Positions 16,057 to 24,369 are shown, counted from the stretch's first letter. The stretch is DNA of 64,000 nucleotides from Oscillibacter sp. PC13 (GCF_900115635.1 NZ_FOXE01000010.1:1-64000), one strand, 5' to 3'. Notes: a model not told the origin generated them from the letters alone. Translations and numbers: made by a program.

Positions 16057-16896
16057 ATGGCAGGGAAGAAGCAGAAAACGAAGATTTGGAAGAGAATCCT
16101 GGGGCTCCCGGCAATTTTGCTGACATTGTCGGTACTGATGGCGCCAGCAGCACCAGCGGGAGCTGTCCCGGCGGAGACAAAGCAGGCAACTCAGACAGAA
16201 CCTGTTTTGGTAAAGGTGCTGGAGCCGGCAGAGCAGACAGCCGGGCAAACCACTGAACCGGAGACACAGGCGAAGGAGTGGGAACCTGTTCCAAAGGCAG
16301 CGGTGCCGGTGGAAGATACTTATTTTTCTGATGCAGTATTTTTGGGGGACTCCCGCACAGAGGGATTTTCCCTTTACAGTGGCTTGAAGGAGGGAGCCTA
16401 TCTGTTCTCTGTAGGTGCTACCGTAGAGTCCGTATTCACAAAGCCTACCGAGAAGACAGCCCAAGGCACGATTCCTATGCTGGATGCACTGGCGGAGATG
16501 GACTGCAGTAAAGTCTATGTGATGCTGGGGGTAAATGAACTGGGATGGCCGCGGGCGGAAAAATTCAAGGAGCAATACGGCAAAATCATTGACCGTATTC
16601 GGGAGGACCACCCGAATGCCCAGGTGGCAATCCAATCCCTCCTGCCGGTGAGTGCTCGCCAGGAGGCCAAAAAGAGCTATGTCAATAATGAACGCATTGC
16701 TGTGTATAACCAGCTGCTGAAGGAGTTGGCACAGGAGAAGGACTGTCCCTATCTGAATGTGGCGGAGGCTGTCTCTGATGAAACTGGATGCCTGCAGGCG
16801 GACTGGACTTTTGACGGTATCCATCTGAATGTGGCCGGCTGCCAGGCATGGCTGGATTACCTGAAGACCCACCCGGCATGGCCGGAGACAACGTAA
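16057..16896 (+). CDS. Secreted SGNH/GDSL-family hydrolase
   Basis: A 279-residue protein with a basic N-terminus and hydrophobic signal segment (ILGLPAILLTLSVLMAP) followed by a Thr/Glu/Pro-rich linker to about 85. The hydrolase domain has block I FLGDSRTEG (catalytic Ser), block III MLGVNELGW and block V FDGIHLN (catalytic Asp and His). Such exported enzymes often remove O-acetyl groups from cell-wall polymers; the substrate is not shown here. AAAGGGG lies eight bases before ATG 16057; upstream in-frame codons overlap the promoter and are excluded. Flanked by its own promoter and terminator. Confidence 0.85.
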   Translation: MAGKKQKTKIWKRILGLPAILLTLSVLMAPAAPAGAVPAETKQATQTEPVLVKVLEPAEQTAGQTTEPETQAKEWEPVPKAAVPVEDTYFSDAVFLGDSRTEGFSLYSGLKEGAYLFSVGATVESVFTKPTEKTAQGTIPMLDALAEMDCSKVYVMLGVNELGWPRAEKFKEQYGKIIDRIREDHPNAQVAIQSLLPVSARQEAKKSYVNNERIAVYNQLLKELAQEKDCPYLNVAEAVSDETGCLQADWTFDGIHLNVAGCQAWLDYLKTHPAWPETT

Positions 16897-16909
16897 CAGA
16901 GCAAAAGGA

Positions 16910-16939
16910 CCGGGGTGGAAAAAACGCCCTGGTTTTTTT
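16910..16939 (+). terminator. Terminator after the SGNH hydrolase gene
   Basis: Eight-base arms (CCGGGGTG with CGCCCTGG, allowing two G-T pairs) around an A-rich loop, followed by seven T residues. Confidence 0.8.
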
Positions 16940-16981
16940 ATGGCAAAATGATGCGGATGTACCCTGCTTTTTTTGAAAAGT

Positions 16982-17010
16982 TTGACATTGAGCATATGGA
17001 AATGCAGAAT
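16982..17010 (+). promoter_or_regulatory. Possible promoter of the DapA-family gene
   Basis: TTGACA with a 17-bp spacer to CAGAAT. The -35 is perfect and the -10 weak; position is reasonable, 75 bp before the ATG. Confidence 0.4.
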
Positions 17011-17084
17011 GGCATGCGCTGTAATAGAACAAAAGCACACGGCGGGATCTTTTGAATGTTTCAATAGGAAGGGAGAAGAGCACA

Positions 17085-17975
17085 ATGAACGCAAATTATT
17101 TTACCGCCTCTCTCACATTATTTCATGAGGACGGGAGCCTGGACTTTGAAAGCCAGGAGAAGCTGTTTGATAACCTCATTGAAAACGGGCTGGACGGTAT
17201 CCTGGTAGAGGGCAGCAGCGAATTTTTTGCCATGCCCATGGTGCAGCGCCGGGAGATGGCAAAGTTTGCCATTAAAAAAGTAGATCACCGCGTGAAACTG
17301 ATCATTGGAACCAGCCACATGGTGGCCGATGAGATTATCAGCTTTTCCAACTACTGTCTGGACGCCGGTGCGGATGCGGTGATGATTCTGCCTCCGTACT
17401 ACTTTAAATTTGGGGCCGAGGCGCTTCTGCAGTATTATGACCGCTTAGCCAGCGCGATTCATGGTCCCATTTATATTTATAACTTCCCAGACAACACCGG
17501 ATATACCATTCCGCCTGCCACAGTGCTTCAGTTGGCCACAATGCATCCCAACATCGTGGGAATGAAGGATACTGTCCTGGCAATGGACCATACTCGGGAA
17601 CTCATCAAAGTGGTTAAGTCGCAGATTCCCACATTTGAAATTTACTCTGGATTCGATGATAATTTCGCTCACAACCTTCTCTCCGGCGGCAACGGCTGCA
17701 TTGGCGCGCTGCCCAATGTAGTGCCGGAGGTCTGTGCAGCTTGGACAAAGGCATTCCGGGAAAACGACTTGGTCGGAATTGCGAAAGGCCAGCAGTGTGT
17801 GGATCACCTGATGGACTTGTATGCCATGCGGAGTCCCTTTCTGCCAGTGATTAAAGAGGCTGCTAAGCTGCGTGGGATTGCAGCAACCAGCGCCAGCACC
17901 TTCCCCATGCCAAACGCCACCGTGGAGGATGACGCCAAAATTTTGAAGCTGCTCCACCGGCAGGGTATTTGCTGA
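17085..17975 (+). CDS. DapA/N-acetylneuraminate-lyase superfamily aldolase
   Basis: A 296-residue TIM-barrel class I aldolase. The Schiff-base lysine is in GMKDTV near 160 and the catalytic tyrosine in IYIYNFPDNTG near 131. The substrate loop that reads GTTGE in dihydrodipicolinate synthase is EGSSE here, so lysine synthesis is unlikely; a pyruvate-releasing sugar-acid or related aldolase is more plausible. ATG 17085 follows GGGAGAAG at normal distance and matches the family N-terminus; ATG 17052 upstream has no ribosome site. It stands alone between terminators. Confidence 0.8.
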   Translation: MNANYFTASLTLFHEDGSLDFESQEKLFDNLIENGLDGILVEGSSEFFAMPMVQRREMAKFAIKKVDHRVKLIIGTSHMVADEIISFSNYCLDAGADAVMILPPYYFKFGAEALLQYYDRLASAIHGPIYIYNFPDNTGYTIPPATVLQLATMHPNIVGMKDTVLAMDHTRELIKVVKSQIPTFEIYSGFDDNFAHNLLSGGNGCIGALPNVVPEVCAAWTKAFRENDLVGIAKGQQCVDHLMDLYAMRSPFLPVIKEAAKLRGIAATSASTFPMPNATVEDDAKILKLLHRQGIC

Positions 17976-18028
17976 GCAGTTGAAAAACTGCGGGGAAACA
18001 CTCGCCACTTTGGGAAGGATGACGCAGA

Positions 18029-18069
18029 AGACACCCGGGGCCTGTTTTGCAGGCTCCGGGTGTCTTTTT
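18029..18069 (+). terminator. Terminator after the DapA-family gene
   Basis: Arms GACACCCGG/CCGGGTGTC extended by an inner GCCTG/CAGGC stem, then TTTTT. Confidence 0.88.
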
Positions 18070-18200
18070 ATGATGCCCCTGTGCCATCGCTCCGCCCTTG
18101 CAAGCTGCAGGTGCGGCGCTAAGTGGAAAACCAGAGGTGTTGTCAAGGGCTTATCTGGCCTGAAAGACATGCGTTTTTTTCGGCTCGCAGTCCACCGCAC

Positions 18201-18229
18201 TTGCGCCCGGGGGCGGTTTGGGGTAAGAT
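18201..18229 (+). promoter_or_regulatory. Promoter of the aldolase-mtnA-deoD operon
   Basis: TTGCGC, a 17-bp spacer and TAAGAT, ending 27 bases before the aldolase ATG. The stretch 18070-18200 upstream holds no other recognisable feature. Confidence 0.6.
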
Positions 18230-18256
18230 AGAGACAATATGAAAGGGGGCGCTGCC

Positions 18257-18916
18257 ATGCAGTACCAAGCGGAACGGGAGGCCGTCTGCCAAGTGGGAAA
18301 ACTCTTATATGACCGGGGCTATGTGGCCGCAAACGACGGCAACATTTCCGTGCTGGCGGAGGAAAATCGTCTGCTGATTACGCCCTCCGGCATCAGCAAG
18401 GGGCGAATGACGCCGGAAATGTTGCTGGTGACGGATTTGGAGGGCCATGTTCTGGAGGGAAACCGCCACCCCACGTCTGAGGGAAAAATGCATCTGACGG
18501 TTTACCGGCATCGTCCGGAAGTTCGGGCAGTGGTGCACGCCCATCCGCCGGTTTCCACGGCGTTCTCTGTCTGCCGGCGCGGACTGGAGACACCGTATCT
18601 GGCGGAGCTGGTGGCGGGACTTGGGAAAGTGCCCTGTACATCTGCCTTTGCCATGCTCTCTACCGACGAGGTGCCGGAGAGCATTCAGCCGTATCTGGCG
18701 GAGTATAACGCAGTACTGCTGGCCAATCACGGATCCCTGGCCTGGGGTGAAACGCTTTGGGAGGCATTTGACCGCGTGGAAGCAGTAGAGCATACGGCCA
18801 AAATTTTGAGAAATGTGCAGCTTCTGGGCGGCGGTGTGCGGCTGACAGAAGAAGAGACAACCCGGCTCCGGAGCCTGCAGGGCATGTACCGGACACTGCG
18901 GGAGATGACGAAATGA
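18257..18916 (+). CDS. Class II aldolase (L-fuculose-phosphate-aldolase type), probable 5-deoxyribulose-1-phosphate aldolase
   Basis: A 219-residue zinc aldolase. Seen: [23 protein letters not shown] (Glu near 76), HAHPP (two zinc His near 95) and ANHGSLAWG (third zinc His near 157). FucA-type enzymes cleave ketose-1-phosphates to DHAP and an aldehyde. Because mtnA follows at 10 bp and a nucleoside phosphorylase after that, the likely substrates are 5-deoxyribulose- or 5-methylthioribulose-1-phosphate, as in the DHAP shunt for 5'-deoxyadenosine and methylthioadenosine. AAAGGGGG before ATG 18257 decides the start over ATG 18239. Methylthioribulose-phosphate dehydratase (MtnB) has the same fold and cannot be fully excluded. 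Confidence 0.8.
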   Translation: MQYQAEREAVCQVGKLLYDRGYVAANDGNISVLAEENRLLITPSGISKGRMTPEMLLVTDLEGHVLEGNRHPTSEGKMHLTVYRHRPEVRAVVHAHPPVSTAFSVCRRGLETPYLAELVAGLGKVPCTSAFAMLSTDEVPESIQPYLAEYNAVLLANHGSLAWGETLWEAFDRVEAVEHTAKILRNVQLLGGGVRLTEEETTRLRSLQGMYRTLREMTK

Positions 18917-18926
18917 GGGAACTGCT

Positions 18927-20003
18927 ATGAAGGATATCCAGAAAGTCACCCATGTCCAGAATATCCGCTATGACAAGGAGGCGGAGGCCCTTTATATCAT
19001 TGACCAGACGCGTCTGCCCAATGAGGAAAAGGAGATCCGGTTGGAGACGGCGGAGGAGATGTATACCGCTATCCAGACTTTGCAGGTGCGGGGCGCTCCG
19101 GCCATCGGCATCTGCGCAGCCTACTGCCTGTACGCGCTGGCACGAACCATTCCGGAGGAGGAACCGGAGGCGTTTTTGGAGAAGCTTCGGGCGTATGGCG
19201 CGTATCTGAACAGCTCACGCCCCACGGCGGTGAATCTCAGCTGGGCCATCCGGGCCATGCTTGCCACGGCAGAGGAGCACTGGAACGAGGAACGCGCCGC
19301 GCTGCTGGAGGCGCTGTATCAGAAAGCGGCGGCCATTCATGAAGATGATATTGCCAAGTGCGCGGCCATCTCTGAGTATGGCCTGACACTGGTGAAAGAC
19401 GGGGACGGCATCCTGACCCACTGTAATGCGGGCCCCCTTGCCACCTCCCGGTACGGCACAGCCCTGGGGCCCATCCTGCTGGGAACGGAGCGGGGAATGA
19501 GATTCCGCGTATTTTCCGACGAAACCCGGCCCCTTCTTCAGGGCGCGCGGCTGACCAGTTATGAGCTGCACCGGGCGGGAGTGGACGTGACGCTGGTCTG
19601 CGATAACATGGCCTCCATCGTCATGAAAAACGGCTGGGTTCAGGCCTGCTTTGTGGGCTGCGACCGGGTGGCGGCCAACGGCGACGCCGCCAATAAAATC
19701 GGCACCTCCGGTGTGGCAATTCTGGCGAAGCACTACGGGATTCCCTTTTATGTACTGGGCCCCACCAGCACCATTGATTTGAACTGCCCGGACGGAGACC
19801 ATATTCCCATTGAGGAGCGGAATCCGGAGGAGATTAAGACGCTGTGGTATGAAAAACCCATGGCGCTTTCGGACATCAAGTGCTATAATCCCGCATTTGA
19901 CGTGACGGACCACAGCCTGATTTCCGGCATTGTGACGGAGAAGGGCATCTGCCGTGCCCCCTATACCGAAAGTCTGGCGGCATTATTCGACAACAAAACA
20001 TAA
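18927..20003 (+). CDS. mtnA: S-methyl-5-thioribose-1-phosphate isomerase
   Basis: A 358-residue isomerase of the eIF2B-like fold converting (methylthio- or deoxy-)ribose-1-phosphate to the ribulose form. The catalytic cysteine is in [10 protein letters not shown] near 165 and the aspartate in [10 protein letters not shown] near 245; VRGAPAIG near 55 is also typical. It starts 10 bp after the aldolase stop and is followed by a nucleoside phosphorylase, so phosphorolysis, isomerisation and aldol cleavage are encoded in one operon and no separate methylthioribose kinase is needed. Confidence 0.93.
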   Translation: MKDIQKVTHVQNIRYDKEAEALYIIDQTRLPNEEKEIRLETAEEMYTAIQTLQVRGAPAIGICAAYCLYALARTIPEEEPEAFLEKLRAYGAYLNSSRPTAVNLSWAIRAMLATAEEHWNEERAALLEALYQKAAAIHEDDIAKCAAISEYGLTLVKDGDGILTHCNAGPLATSRYGTALGPILLGTERGMRFRVFSDETRPLLQGARLTSYELHRAGVDVTLVCDNMASIVMKNGWVQACFVGCDRVAANGDAANKIGTSGVAILAKHYGIPFYVLGPTSTIDLNCPDGDHIPIEERNPEEIKTLWYEKPMALSDIKCYNPAFDVTDHSLISGIVTEKGICRAPYTESLAALFDNKT

Positions 20004-20036
20004 AAATGGACAGAAAAATTACAGGGAGGAATTATT

Positions 20037-20771
20037 ATGGCCATCAAAGAATCCCCATCCGCCTGCATTGCGGCGGATGAACAGCAAATTGCCAAGGCTG
20101 TTCTCATGCCCGGCGATCCCCTGCGGGCACAGTATGTGGCGGAGCACTATCTGGAAAACCCCGTCTGCTTTAACACAGTCCGGAACATGCTGGGCTACAC
20201 CGGAACCTACAGGGGTAAAAAAATCTCCGTGATGGGCCATGGCATGGGCGTGCCCTCCGTGGGCATTTACAGCTATGAGCTCTATCAGTTCTTCGGCGTG
20301 GAATCCATCATCCGCATCGGCTCTGCCGGCGGCATCGGCGATGATGTGAAGGTGCGGGACGTGGTGATTGCCATGGGCGCCTCTACGAATTCTCACTTTG
20401 CCGACCAGTACCAATTCCCCGGGCAGCTATGCGCCACAGCCAATTACTGCCTGCTGAAAGACGCGGTGGAAGCGGCCGAAAAGCTGAGCGTCCGGGCGGA
20501 TGTGGGCCAGGTGTTCACTGCTGACCAGTTCTACAACGACAATCCAAATGCCGGAGAGATGTACCGGAAGTTCGGTATCCTGGCCCTGGAGATGGAGACG
20601 GCGGGCCTGTATTGGACAGCTCAGCGCCTGGGGAAGAAGGCCCTCAGCATTCTCACCATCTCCGACCATATTTTTACTGGCGAGGCGCTGAATGCCCAGG
20701 AACGGCAGGACTCCTTCCACGAGATGATGGAGATTGCCCTGGAGACTGCCTGGAAATCGCTGGAGGGCTGA
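20037..20771 (+). CDS. DeoD-type purine nucleoside phosphorylase, probable 5'-deoxy/methylthioadenosine phosphorylase
   Basis: A 244-residue hexameric-type phosphorylase. VLMPGDPLRAQYVAE binds phosphate, IIRIGSAGG and LEMETAG line the site, and the general acid Asp is in TISDH near 210 with Arg in QERQD. In E. coli DeoD a histidine from the neighbouring subunit (MATPHIN) contacts the ribose 5'-OH. An ungapped alignment puts Cys10 of this protein there, whereas the second DeoD in this window keeps PHN. Loss of that contact, plus linkage to mtnA and a class II aldolase, suggests substrates lacking a 5'-OH. GGGAGG lies eight bases upstream of the start. Confidence 0.82.
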   Translation: MAIKESPSACIAADEQQIAKAVLMPGDPLRAQYVAEHYLENPVCFNTVRNMLGYTGTYRGKKISVMGHGMGVPSVGIYSYELYQFFGVESIIRIGSAGGIGDDVKVRDVVIAMGASTNSHFADQYQFPGQLCATANYCLLKDAVEAAEKLSVRADVGQVFTADQFYNDNPNAGEMYRKFGILALEMETAGLYWTAQRLGKKALSILTISDHIFTGEALNAQERQDSFHEMMEIALETAWKSLEG

Positions 20772-20773
20772 GA

Positions 20774-21040
20774 ATGGCCCTTTTCGGAAGACGGGAGAAA
20801 GTCTTTGAGGTGAAGGGGGACAAGGCCGCCTGGAAGCAGGCAAAACAGCGCCTGCAGGAGGCTGGAATCAAAGTGATGGAGTCAGGCGGCTATGACGCGG
20901 AGGTGCCGGTGTGCGGTTGCGACGCCAGGCTGGATATCCGGGATTTTGGCCCCAGTGGGAAAATTGACCGCAGCAGCTATTACATCTCTGTCCGTCCCGA
21001 GGATGCAGACCGGGCACGGAAGCTGCTGAAGAATGAATGA
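20774..21040 (+). CDS. Small uncharacterised protein
   Basis: An 88-residue mixed alpha/beta protein opening MALFGRREKVFEV, with a helix (KAAWKQAKQRLQEAG), a VCGCDARLDI strand and a terminal helix ending RARKLLKNE. The helix-strand pattern resembles small DUF2007-like signal-transducing proteins, but I cannot assign it. It starts 2 bp after the deoD stop, its ribosome site (GGAGGG) lying inside deoD, so it is translated with the nucleoside salvage operon. An in-frame extension upstream overlaps deoD and is not used. Confidence 0.65.
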   Translation: MALFGRREKVFEVKGDKAAWKQAKQRLQEAGIKVMESGGYDAEVPVCGCDARLDIRDFGPSGKIDRSSYYISVRPEDADRARKLLKNE

Positions 21041-21043
21041 CGA

Positions 21044-21089
21044 AAACCGTCAGGCCCGCCGCAGAATCCTGCGGCGGGCCTGACGGTTT
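21044..21089. terminator. Bidirectional terminator between convergent units
   Basis: Twenty-one-base perfect arms (AAACCGTCAGG onward) around AATC. T residues on both exits serve the salvage operon and, on the other strand, the DUF4179 gene. Confidence 0.88.
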
Positions 21090-21098
21090 CACAAAACC

Positions 21099-22157
21099 TT
21101 ATACCTGGGGAACGGGGTATACCACCCCGCCTACGGAGACGCTTTCCAGATCCGCAAGGGGAAGGATTTCATCCAGAACCCGCCCTTTTGTGCAGACCGT
21201 GACGCCGCCCTTCGGCTTGATACTGCCGCCGGACGTGGAGAGGTCGATCACCGTGCCGTCGGTCTTGGTGAGCAGAATTTCCACATTCTCGAAGTACCGC
21301 TCCATTTCACGGCGGTCCCCGTCACTCTGGCGGCCGCTGGGAGCGTCGCTCCACTGTACCGGACTGTCCACGGTATAGGCGACCTGCACAGCCACCGGTG
21401 ACACGGTCACCTTGTCAACCGTGAAGGTCATGCCGCCCTGCTCAAAAGCTTCCCCGCCGCCCAGGGTGATGGAGGCGTCCTCGTAATCCACATCGAAGCG
21501 GAATTTCCAGTGGCCCTCTACAACGGGAATGGAACTGCCGGTCTCTTCGTCGAAATAGCACAAATCTTGGAACTCCGCTGTGGCGGTACAGGAGGTGATG
21601 GGCACGTCGGCGCTGAGGGACTGCACCATTTGGATTGCGGAATCGTCCGGATTCTCATCTATGAACCAGGAGCTGCCGTGGCAGCCGCCCCGGATGGAGA
21701 GATCTGCGCCGCCAAAGCCGCCCATCAGCAGGGACTTTGGACTTGTGCCCTCGGGCAGCAGGGGCTGGCCGTCATCCCGGCTGATGGTATAGACGATGCA
21801 GGCGTTGTATTGATCGCCGAGAATGGCATCCGCGGTAATGGTAACGCCGTTATCGGTGGCGCTGGCGCCGATGGGACGGCCAATCTGGTCAATGATTTCC
21901 GTCTGGGCCACATTGCCGCCAAAGACGCCCGCAAAGGACTCTGCCGCAGATTTCAGTATGCCGGTGGCGCCGGCGGTGCCCACGGCCAGCACCAATACCG
22001 CGGCCGCTGCGATTAGGAGCGTCCGGCGGACGGGCCGGTGACGGCGGGGGGAAGCCTGCCGGGCGGCGGTCAAGGCCTGCCCGGCGATACGGCTTTTTTG
22101 TTCCGGCGTGAAGTGCAGGGTATCCAACTCCTGCTGGTAGTCAAACGGTCTGTTCAT
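21099..22157 (-). CDS. DUF4179 membrane protein, probable anti-sigma factor
   Basis: A 352-residue protein with a basic cytoplasmic N-terminus of about 45 residues, one membrane helix (LLIAAAAVLVLAVGTAGATG) and a large extracytoplasmic domain of DUF4179 type. The gene overlaps the 3' end of an ECF sigma factor by 17 bp, the standard arrangement for a sigma factor and its membrane-bound inhibitor. The short N-terminal segment would bind sigma and the outer domain would sense an envelope signal, which is unknown. GGGAGG precedes ATG 22157. Confidence 0.8.
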   Translation of the reverse strand: MNRPFDYQQELDTLHFTPEQKSRIAGQALTAARQASPRRHRPVRRTLLIAAAAVLVLAVGTAGATGILKSAAESFAGVFGGNVAQTEIIDQIGRPIGASATDNGVTITADAILGDQYNACIVYTISRDDGQPLLPEGTSPKSLLMGGFGGADLSIRGGCHGSSWFIDENPDDSAIQMVQSLSADVPITSCTATAEFQDLCYFDEETGSSIPVVEGHWKFRFDVDYEDASITLGGGEAFEQGGMTFTVDKVTVSPVAVQVAYTVDSPVQWSDAPSGRQSDGDRREMERYFENVEILLTKTDGTVIDLSTSGGSIKPKGGVTVCTKGRVLDEILPLADLESVSVGGVVYPVPQV

Positions 22158-22629
22158 AGATTGCGCCTCCCAAAAGTTCTTTCAGCTTGGCCCGGCCACG
22201 GGCCAGGCGGGTATGGACGGTAGCGGTGGGGATGCCCAGAATTCCGCCGATTTCAGCCGCGGGATACCCCTCGTAATAAAAGAGGTAAATCACCGCCCGG
22301 TAGTGGGGCGGAAGGGTATTTACCGCCGCCAGCACGGATCCGTCCGGGGTCTCCGGTGCCGGGACTTCCAACACAGTGTCCAGCCCGCAGGTGCGCTTCC
22401 GCCAGGGACTTTTTAAAAGGTCCTTGCAGGCATTGGCGGCCATTCGCAGGATATATGCCCGCTCATGTGACGGGCTGTCAAATTCCCGCAGCTCTGTCAG
22501 CAGCTTTACGAAAACGGTCTGGCAGACGTCCTGTGCATCATGGGTATTTTTCAGATAGGTGTAGCTCAAGCGGAGAATGGCGTCGGCATAAGTCTTTGCC
22601 AGATACTCTGCCCGTTCGGTTTGATTCAT
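22141..22629 (-). CDS. ECF-type RNA polymerase sigma factor
   Basis: A 162-residue extracytoplasmic-function sigma factor. Region 2 (ILRLSYTYLKNTHDAQDVCQ) melts and reads the -10 element; region 4 (LPPHYRAVIYLFYYEGYPA, then GIPTATVHTRLARGRAKL) reads the -35. AAAGGAG precedes ATG 22629. Directly upstream lies an ECF-style promoter (TGAAAG, 17 bp, CGTATT), so it probably activates its own gene. The downstream overlapping gene encodes its likely anti-sigma factor. Confidence 0.9.
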   Translation of the reverse strand: MNQTERAEYLAKTYADAILRLSYTYLKNTHDAQDVCQTVFVKLLTELREFDSPSHERAYILRMAANACKDLLKSPWRKRTCGLDTVLEVPAPETPDGSVLAAVNTLPPHYRAVIYLFYYEGYPAAEIGGILGIPTATVHTRLARGRAKLKELLGGAIYEQTV

Positions 22630-22661
22630 GGCTTCAACTCCTTTGGAGCGCTCTCAAAAAG

Positions 22662-22690
22662 AATACGATTGAAGAGGAGGAAAACTTTCA
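22662..22690 (-). promoter_or_regulatory. ECF-type autoregulatory promoter
   Basis: On the minus strand TGAAAG, a T-rich 17-bp spacer and CGTATT. This matches the general ECF pattern (TGAAAC ... CGTA) and not sigma-A. Confidence 0.7.
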
Positions 22691-22698
22691 TCGGTGTA

Positions 22699-22730
22699 CA
22701 AAAAAGAGGAGAGCGGCAGCGCCGCTCTCC
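22699..22730 (-). terminator. Terminator of the cupin gene
   Basis: Ten-base perfect arms (GGAGAGCGGC) with a three-base loop, followed on the minus strand by TCTTTTTT. It separates the cupin transcript from the sigma-factor promoter. Confidence 0.88.
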
Positions 22731-22769
22731 TTCCGTTTGTTTGGGTGCTTGCCGGAATCGCAGAATACA

Positions 22770-23114
22770 TTATTCCAGCACGATCAAAGCTACCAGTTCC
22801 ACAGGCTCGCCGGTGCGGTTTTCCACACTGTGACCAGTTCCACCGCCGGTAGAGCAGACGTCGCCGGGGTGGATGACGCGCTCTTCCCCGTTGTCGTTGA
22901 ACACAGCCTCGCCCTTGACCACATAGAAAAACTCTGTCTCGTGCTCATGGCAGTGATAACCAATGGAGCAGCCGGGATCGATGGTCAGTGTGGCAAACAG
23001 ACGGGCATGACCATACATCTCTTCCTTCGTGGCCAGATCCTTCATGTGAATGATGCCATTTCCGTTTTGAACGCGGGTCTCTCTGCAGGGGCAGCTGTCA
23101 GACATGATAACCAT
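22770..23114 (-). CDS. Cupin-domain protein
   Basis: A 114-residue single-domain cupin. Motif 1 (GYHCHEHETEFFYVVKGEAVF) and motif 2 (HPGDVCSTGGGTGHSVEN) give three His and a Glu suited to one metal ion. Such proteins act as small isomerases, dioxygenases or ligand sensors; no partner gene indicates which. GAGGAGG is eight to nine bases before ATG 23114. It is a single-gene unit ended by a strong terminator. Confidence 0.85.
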   Translation of the reverse strand: MVIMSDSCPCRETRVQNGNGIIHMKDLATKEEMYGHARLFATLTIDPGCSIGYHCHEHETEFFYVVKGEAVFNDNGEERVIHPGDVCSTGGGTGHSVENRTGEPVELVALIVLE

Positions 23115-23154
23115 ATTGTATTCCTCCTCAAACGATACCGGGGGCCGGATCCTC

Positions 23155-23183
23155 TTGTGCCTGCGGCGAACCGGTGATAAAAT
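23155..23183 (+). promoter_or_regulatory. Promoter of the PhnD-like lipoprotein gene
   Basis: TTGTGC, a 17-bp spacer and TAAAAT, 88 bases before the ATG. Confidence 0.65.
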
Positions 23184-23270
23184 AAATACTGTCAGATAAT
23201 TACTGCGGAATGTCTACCATTGTAGCAGAGGACTGGAAAAAAGTCCAGAACAGACGAGAAGGAGCGCATC

Positions 23271-24308
23271 ATGAAAACATCTTTCCGATTGCTGGCAGCC
23301 GGTTTACTGCTGGCAGTATTGACCGGATGCGGCGGACAGACGGCGGAAAAAGAGCCGGAACCAAAAGTGACAACAAAAATAGAGAACCTGACGGTGGAAT
23401 TTGCGCCGGGCGGAAATCTGGCCGACAAAACAACGCTGCTGGCGCCTCTGTCGGAAAAGCTGCAGACAGCCCTGAAAGCTGCCGGCGTGGAAGTGGAGGA
23501 AGTGAGCATTGTCCTCAGCACGGCCCCCGCTGCCACAGGGCAGGCGCTGGAAGAGGGCGGCGTGGACGCGGCATTTCTGCCAGCGGAGGCGCTGGCGGAA
23601 TTCGGCGGGAGTGCGGTTCCTCTGCTGAGTGCCGCGTGGCAGGAACCCTCCTGCGACAGCGGCAATCCGGCGGACTGGAACGGCGAAGAGACTAGTTGGA
23701 CGGAGAATTGGACCGCGGGACAGCGGGTGCTGCTGTTGGCGGGACCGTCGGAGTACGGCCGGAATCTGGCTGCCCGGGCAAAGAGCGGCACGGAACTGAC
23801 CTGGGAAGAACTTTCTAAGGCCGGGTGGGGCCTTTCGGGAGGGAGAGCAGACGACATGGCGTCGCTTTGGCTGGCGGAGCGGTATGAGGGAAAGCTGCTG
23901 TCTGCACTGCCGGACACCGTGCTGTTTGAGAGCCAGGATGAACTGCTGGCGGCCTTGGCGGAAGAGAAAGTGGATGTGATTCCCATGATTGCCGACGACC
24001 GGATCGATGCGGTGGAACAGTGGATGCGCTCGGTATCAATCGGCGGGTGGGGCCGGAGTGGTTTGATTTGGGACGAAACAACGGTGATTGGCGTGACGGA
24101 GCGATATTACGGTACTACAGCGGCCGTCAGCACCGAAAGCGCGTGGAGCGGGGAAACATTGTCAGATGCCTTGTCGGCGGCCCTGAAGTCGCTGGCTGAT
24201 GATACGGAGTTTTCAGCCCTGGCTGGGGCGGGGCCTTTTTCGGACATTGACGGGGAGGATTTGGATCCACAGCGCCGGTTGCTTGTGTTCTCCGGGAAGA
24301 ACAGGTAA
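23271..24308 (+). CDS. PhnD-like substrate-binding lipoprotein without a transporter
   Basis: A 345-residue exported lipoprotein: signal peptide with lipobox LTGC at 17-20, then a periplasmic-binding fold resembling phosphate/phosphonate receptors (TVEFAPGGNLADKTTLLAPL and GGVDAAFLPAEAL). In PhnD systems permease and ATPase genes follow; here a terminator follows at once and no transporter is adjacent, so it may serve a remote transporter or act as a sensor. The ligand is unknown. AAGGAG is 8 bases before ATG 23271. Confidence 0.75.
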   Translation: MKTSFRLLAAGLLLAVLTGCGGQTAEKEPEPKVTTKIENLTVEFAPGGNLADKTTLLAPLSEKLQTALKAAGVEVEEVSIVLSTAPAATGQALEEGGVDAAFLPAEALAEFGGSAVPLLSAAWQEPSCDSGNPADWNGEETSWTENWTAGQRVLLLAGPSEYGRNLAARAKSGTELTWEELSKAGWGLSGGRADDMASLWLAERYEGKLLSALPDTVLFESQDELLAALAEEKVDVIPMIADDRIDAVEQWMRSVSIGGWGRSGLIWDETTVIGVTERYYGTTAAVSTESAWSGETLSDALSAALKSLADDTEFSALAGAGPFSDIDGEDLDPQRRLLVFSGKNR

Positions 24309-24320
24309 CAAAACGGAAAA

Positions 24321-24358
24321 CCGCGCCGGGTCAACGGAACCCGGCGCGGCAATTTTTT
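24321..24358 (+). terminator. Terminator after the lipoprotein gene
   Basis: Eleven-base arms (CCGCGCCGGGT) followed by AATTTTTT. Confidence 0.88.
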
Positions 24359-24369
24359 ACAAGGGGGTA

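Noticed and set aside
17085-17975. Dihydrodipicolinate synthase (dapA)
   Set aside because: Schiff-base Lys and Tyr are present, but the GTTGE substrate loop is EGSSE and no lysine genes are nearby.
18239-18256. Earlier start for the class II aldolase at ATG 18239
   Set aside because: The strong AAAGGGGG lies after this codon and serves ATG 18257.
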